The notes below the pieces were generated by a model. It was not told the origin of the DNA, made no database searches, and worked only from the letters and a program-made list of their open reading frames with translations. Shown here one piece after another: positions 14,261 to 16,825 of a DNA stretch of 16,825 nucleotides. Made by a program: the position numbers and the translations under genes. Within the stretch, counting starts at the first letter, position 1. The number at the start of each line of letters is the position of its first letter. Source of the DNA: Methanoregula sp. (GTDB taxonomy: Archaea; Halobacteriota; Methanomicrobia; Methanomicrobiales; Methanospirillaceae); the NCBI GenBank assembly GCA_023228295.1, contig JALOBP010000069.1, forward strand, positions 1 through 16,825, in the 5' to 3' direction.

Positions 14261-15277
14261 TCAAATCATTGACGATATTAGGAAGTCCGTCTCGCGCTTC
14301 GCGATGGAACTGACGCCCTGCACAGTCAGGTCACTTAATGGGTAATAGGCCCCGCCCGAGGTCTCAGCTATCTCTTTACAATAGCCGAGCTGGAAACTGA
14401 CAAACGAGCGTTTTGTGGATTCCGTGTCGATAATAACGCTGTAGATCCCCTCTTCCTTAAGCTGCTGCGCAATCGAGATGAGTTCCTCTTTGATATTCTT
14501 TCCATATCCGATATTTGCCCTGCCATCCGAGATGAGGATGAGAAGCGGGATGATCTCCTTCCTCTTCTTCCTCTCGTTTATCAGGACTTCGTAGCCTTTC
14601 ATCAGGCCGCGTGCGAGAGGGGTTTTCCCCCCGGTTGGCATCTCTTTGAGCTGCTTGTAGGCAAGGTCGACACTGCTTGAGAGGGGCATGACGACTTCCG
14701 CCTCATTGCCCCGGAACGCGACAAGGCTGACCCTGTCCCGGTTGCGGTATGCGTCTTCGAGAAGGGAGAGGACTGCACCCTTCGCGCTCTCCATGCGTTT
14801 TTCCGCTCCCATGGATCCGCTGATGTCGACAACGAAGACACAGGTGACCGAGACCTTGCCCACCCGGCTCTTCTCCCGGATGTCCTGGTCATGGATCACG
14901 ATGCTGTTGCCGTTCTGTTCCCGGTTCTTCTGGTGGGGGGCGGCAGCCCGCATCGTGGCATCGAAAGCGATATCGTTCAGCTCATGGGGCATCCTGACCC
15001 GGGCATAACGCCCCCGTTTCTCGGCCGAGTGGGTATCGACCCTCCGCCCCGAGACATAGAGGCGTTTCATCCGGTCCTTGCAGGAATCGTACCGGATGCG
15101 GGAGGTCTCGATCGGCCGCCCTATATCAAAAACAAGTTCCGGGGGCGGCCGTGCGGAAGGGGCGCCAGACTCTTCCGGGTCCTGCTGTTCCGGCTCATCT
15201 TTCTGAGGTTGTTGAGGGGGTTGCTGGGCAGGTTGTTGTTCCTGCTGCTGTTGTTCTATGTCGGGCTCGCTATCGTT
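14261..15277 (-). CDS. chlD: ChlD-type chelatase, von Willebrand half reached by -1 frameshift
   Basis: The C-terminal part of a cobalt/magnesium chelatase medium subunit. From 15277 the frame gives an acidic Gln/Pro-rich linker (QQQQEQQPAQQPPQQPQ), the conserved ELVFDIGRPIETSRIRYDSC stretch, then a von Willebrand A domain. Its MIDAS motif is DISGSMG, supported by GGKTPLARG and ISDGRANIGYG. There is no ATG, GTG or TTG between the upstream stop (15320) and ATG 15070, and starting at 15070 would lose the conserved linker end. A -1 slip on A AAA AAA at 15277-15283 joins this part (338 codons) to the ChlI-like part (348 codons) and gives 686 residues, about normal for ChlD. AAGGA four bases before ATG 15070 leaves a separate internal start possible. 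It works with CobN in cobalt insertion (family knowledge; CobN is not in this window). Confidence 0.85.
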   Translation of the reverse strand, partial: NDSEPDIEQQQQEQQPAQQPPQQPQKDEPEQQDPEESGAPSARPPPELVFDIGRPIETSRIRYDSCKDRMKRLYVSGRRVDTHSAEKRGRYARVRMPHELNDIAFDATMRAAAPHQKNREQNGNSIVIHDQDIREKSRVGKVSVTCVFVVDISGSMGAEKRMESAKGAVLSLLEDAYRNRDRVSLVAFRGNEAEVVMPLSSSVDLAYKQLKEMPTGGKTPLARGLMKGYEVLINERKKRKEIIPLLILISDGRANIGYGKNIKEELISIAQQLKEEGIYSVIIDTESTKRSFVSFQLGYCKEIAETSGGAYYPLSDLTVQGVSSIAKRETDFLISSMI

Positions 15278-16320
15278 TTTTTTTGCTCGTCCTGCATCAT
15301 GTCGTTGATCTTCTGCTGGTCAACGCGGGGGTCCTCAAAGGGCTTCTTGCGCATACGGTGTGGGAGGGCAAGGGCCATTGCCTCGCGGACATCGTCGACC
15401 GTGACTTCCTCGCGCCCGTTGAATGCCGCGATGGTCTTGGCGGTGCGGACAATGGTAATCTCGGCCCGGTGAGTCATGACACCCATATCCACGCAGGTCT
15501 GGGCGATCTTCCTGACGATCTCATCGGATATTTTCACCTGCGGGAGGATCTTTTTTGCAGTAACAATCTTTTCTGTGAGCCGTTTCTGTTCTGTATCGTA
15601 TTTCTGCATGAATGTGTGAGGATCAACCTCGAACTCGTCGGCGACCCTGACGATCGCGACCCGGTCATCTACATCAGCGATTCCTTCCACGGTCACCTGC
15701 AGGCCGAAGCGGTCGAGCATCTGGGGGCGGAGTTCCCCTTCCTCAGGGTTCATCGTCCCGATCAGGATGAATTTTGCCGGGTGGGAGAGCGAGATCCCTT
15801 CGCGCTCGACAACGTTGACGCCCATGGCTGCCGAGTCGAGCAGGACATCCACAACGTGGTCGTCGAGCAGGTTCACTTCATCGATGTAGAGGATGCCGCG
15901 GTTCACCGCCGCAAGGATGCCAGGCTCGAGTGCTTTGATCCCTTCCTTGATGGCCCGTTCGATGTCGACGGTGCCGATGACCCGGTCCTCGGTTGAACCG
16001 AGAGGGAGTGTGATGACCTGCACTTTCTTCTGGAGCATCTCGATCTTCTCACCACTTTCTATCCGCTCGTTGCAGATGTCGCAGAGCTCCTGCTCGTTTT
16101 CCGGGTTGCAGTTGAACGGGCAGCCCTTGACAATTTCTATAACCGGGAGGATTTCGGCAAGGGCCCGTACCGCGGTCGATTTTGCCGTGCCCTTCTCACC
16201 GCGGATAAGGACTCCGCCGATGCGCTGGTTGATGGCGTTGAGGATGAGTGCCTGTTTCATCTGGTCCTGGCCGACAATGGCGGTGAACGGCAGGATGTTC
16301 TTTCTGATGTGGTGAGCCAT
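15256..16320 (-). CDS. chlI: ChlI-like AAA+ chelatase small subunit (unshifted product)
   Basis: A 354-residue AAA+ ATPase of the Mg/Co-chelatase motor family. Walker A is GEKGTAKST (41-49), Walker B ILYIDE (143-148), with sensor 1 in ILIGTMNPEEGELRPQMLDRFG, and a C-terminal helical lid with THRAEITIVRTAKTIAAFNG. An insertion at 67-83 holds four cysteines (GCPFNC and LCDIC), probably a metal site. Normal decoding ends six codons after the A9 run with KKTIASPT. A -1 slip continues into the ChlD half. In organisms lacking a separate small-subunit gene, programmed frameshifting in chlD has been reported to yield both subunits. The start is ATG 16320 without a ribosome binding site. An AT-rich TATA-like stretch at about 16345-16365 suggests a very short leader. 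Confidence 0.93.
   Translation of the reverse strand: MAHHIRKNILPFTAIVGQDQMKQALILNAINQRIGGVLIRGEKGTAKSTAVRALAEILPVIEIVKGCPFNCNPENEQELCDICNERIESGEKIEMLQKKVQVITLPLGSTEDRVIGTVDIERAIKEGIKALEPGILAAVNRGILYIDEVNLLDDHVVDVLLDSAAMGVNVVEREGISLSHPAKFILIGTMNPEEGELRPQMLDRFGLQVTVEGIADVDDRVAIVRVADEFEVDPHTFMQKYDTEQKRLTEKIVTAKKILPQVKISDEIVRKIAQTCVDMGVMTHRAEITIVRTAKTIAAFNGREEVTVDDVREAMALALPHRMRKKPFEDPRVDQQKINDMMQDEQKKTIASPT
15277..15283 (-). promoter_or_regulatory. -1 slippery heptamer A AAA AAA in chlD
   Basis: Zero-frame codons read GAG CAA AAA AAA ACG. The last A of CAA plus AAA AAA is a correctly phased X XXY YYZ heptamer within a run of nine A (15276-15284 on the plus strand as T). Slipping back one base gives KK then NDSEPDIE and opens the ChlD frame. 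AGGA lies about six bases before the A-run, a possible stimulator. No strong downstream hairpin was seen. Confidence 0.65.
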
Positions 16321-16471
16321 GTAACAGGATAGTGGATCGTTAAGTGTTATTAATTTTTATTTTCGTGTTATTGGATCAGACCATTGTAAAAATTGCATGA
16401 AAAAGTTGTGTATTTTTCAAAATTATATGCATTAAGGACGAAACCACCAAAATATCACATCCTTTCTGGAA

Positions 16472-16588
16472 CAACTCACTGACTTATCCGATATGTGGTG
16501 AGTTGAAGAGAAAAATACCAGATTAATATGTGTGGGGTTCTGGATAGCCGTTGATGATAATCGTATGCTGCTCATCTGTTTCAGAACC
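16472..16588. repeat. Two intergenic inverted repeats upstream of chlI
   Basis: CAACTCAC (16472-16479) pairs with GTGAGTTG (16498-16505). GGTTCTG (16536-16542) pairs with CAGAACC (16582-16588) and encloses GATGA/TCATC (16553-16557/16572-16576). They lie between the end of the gene at the window edge and chlI. The second ends five bases before a T6 of the minus strand. No function is assigned. Confidence 0.4.
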
Positions 16589-16592
16589 TGTG

Positions 16593-16598
16593 AAAAAA
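16593..16598 (-). terminator. T-run after the gene at the window edge
   Basis: Six T on the minus strand, about five bases after the stop codon at 16604, probably end that transcript. Confidence 0.45.
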
Positions 16599-16603
16599 GA
16601 GAA

Positions 16604-16825
16604 TCAGGTCTGGATGGGAACTTCTATCAGTGCAATCTTCTTGCCGTCTTTGGTGACGAAATCAAGGAAAAATGTTGCCCCAACCTTACTGGTCTGATTG
16701 ATACCATAATTGGCACCGTTGTATACCATATTGGGTGTTAGTGTCTCTGTATTACTGTTTGTCGCATTGATGTACGCAATATCTCCTGGAGAGAAACGAA
16801 ACACTTCTCTTCCACCATTATTCGA
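16604..16825 (-). CDS. 3' end of an unidentified gene, probably secreted
   Basis: The frame is open to the window edge, so only the last 73 residues are present (SNNGGREVFRFSPGDIAYIN onward, ending KIALIEVPIQT). It is rich in Asn and Thr with NAT and NQT possible glycosylation sites and alternating hydrophobic residues, suggesting an extracellular beta domain such as a pilin-like or surface protein. Codon quality and the T-run behind the stop support a real gene. GTG 16804 is available but need not be the start. The family cannot be named from this fragment. Confidence 0.6.
   Translation of the reverse strand, partial: SNNGGREVFRFSPGDIAYINATNSNTETLTPNMVYNGANYGINQTSKVGATFFLDFVTKDGKKIALIEVPIQT

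Noticed and set aside
14891..15996. Plus-strand frames of 193 and 281 codons opposite chlI/chlD
   Set aside because: They are antisense to well-conserved AAA+ and von Willebrand domains.

Overview
The window comes from a methanogenic archaeon, most probably of the order Methanomicrobiales (inference). The signs are a bacterial-type DNA gyrase pair in an archaeal setting, secreted PEGA-repeat and S-layer-like proteins, an ECF cobalt/nickel importer, a cobaltochelatase-type ChlI/ChlD gene, TATA-box promoters, and a GGAGGTGA ribosome binding site. No rRNA, tRNA, insertion sequence or CRISPR array was seen.

Layout. On the minus strand at the left, a YjbQ-family gene (878-1294) precedes a QueG-like iron-sulfur protein (10-816). 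Next comes the gyrB-gyrA operon (6120 to 1533, minus), whose two genes overlap by 11 bases. Both start at TTG behind strong ribosome binding sites. The gap 6121-6665 has no gene but holds the gyrB promoter and a candidate structured RNA ending in T7 on the plus strand. A secreted, C-terminally anchored protein (6666-7319, minus) follows.

The cobalt/nickel importer operon cbiM-cbiN-cbiO-cbiQ plus a small unknown gene runs from 10520 to 7465 (minus). cbiQ is split by a one-base frameshift. The gap 10521-10944 holds repeated AATGAATCAAA motifs and a promoter for a plus-strand pair: a PEGA-repeat/transglutaminase-like protein (10945-12576) and a lipoprotein (12621-13499). A bidirectional terminator separates that pair from a small lysine-rich protein (13547-13753, minus). 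Upstream of that gene lies an elaborately folded leader (13756-13883) with a riboswitch-like layout.

At the right end, chlI/chlD (16320 to 14261, minus) is one reading unit interrupted at a phased A AAA AAA slippery heptamer. A -1 slip there would fuse the ChlI-like AAA+ part to the ChlD von Willebrand part and give a 686-residue protein, while normal decoding would give a 354-residue ChlI-like protein. The window closes with the 3' end of an unidentified gene.

Together, the Cbi importer and the ChlI/ChlD chelatase fit cobalt uptake and insertion for cobamides; the importer could equally serve nickel. The best leads for something undescribed are the two structured RNA regions (6341-6462 and 13756-13883). 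The chlD frameshift belongs to a class already reported in bacteria and archaea.
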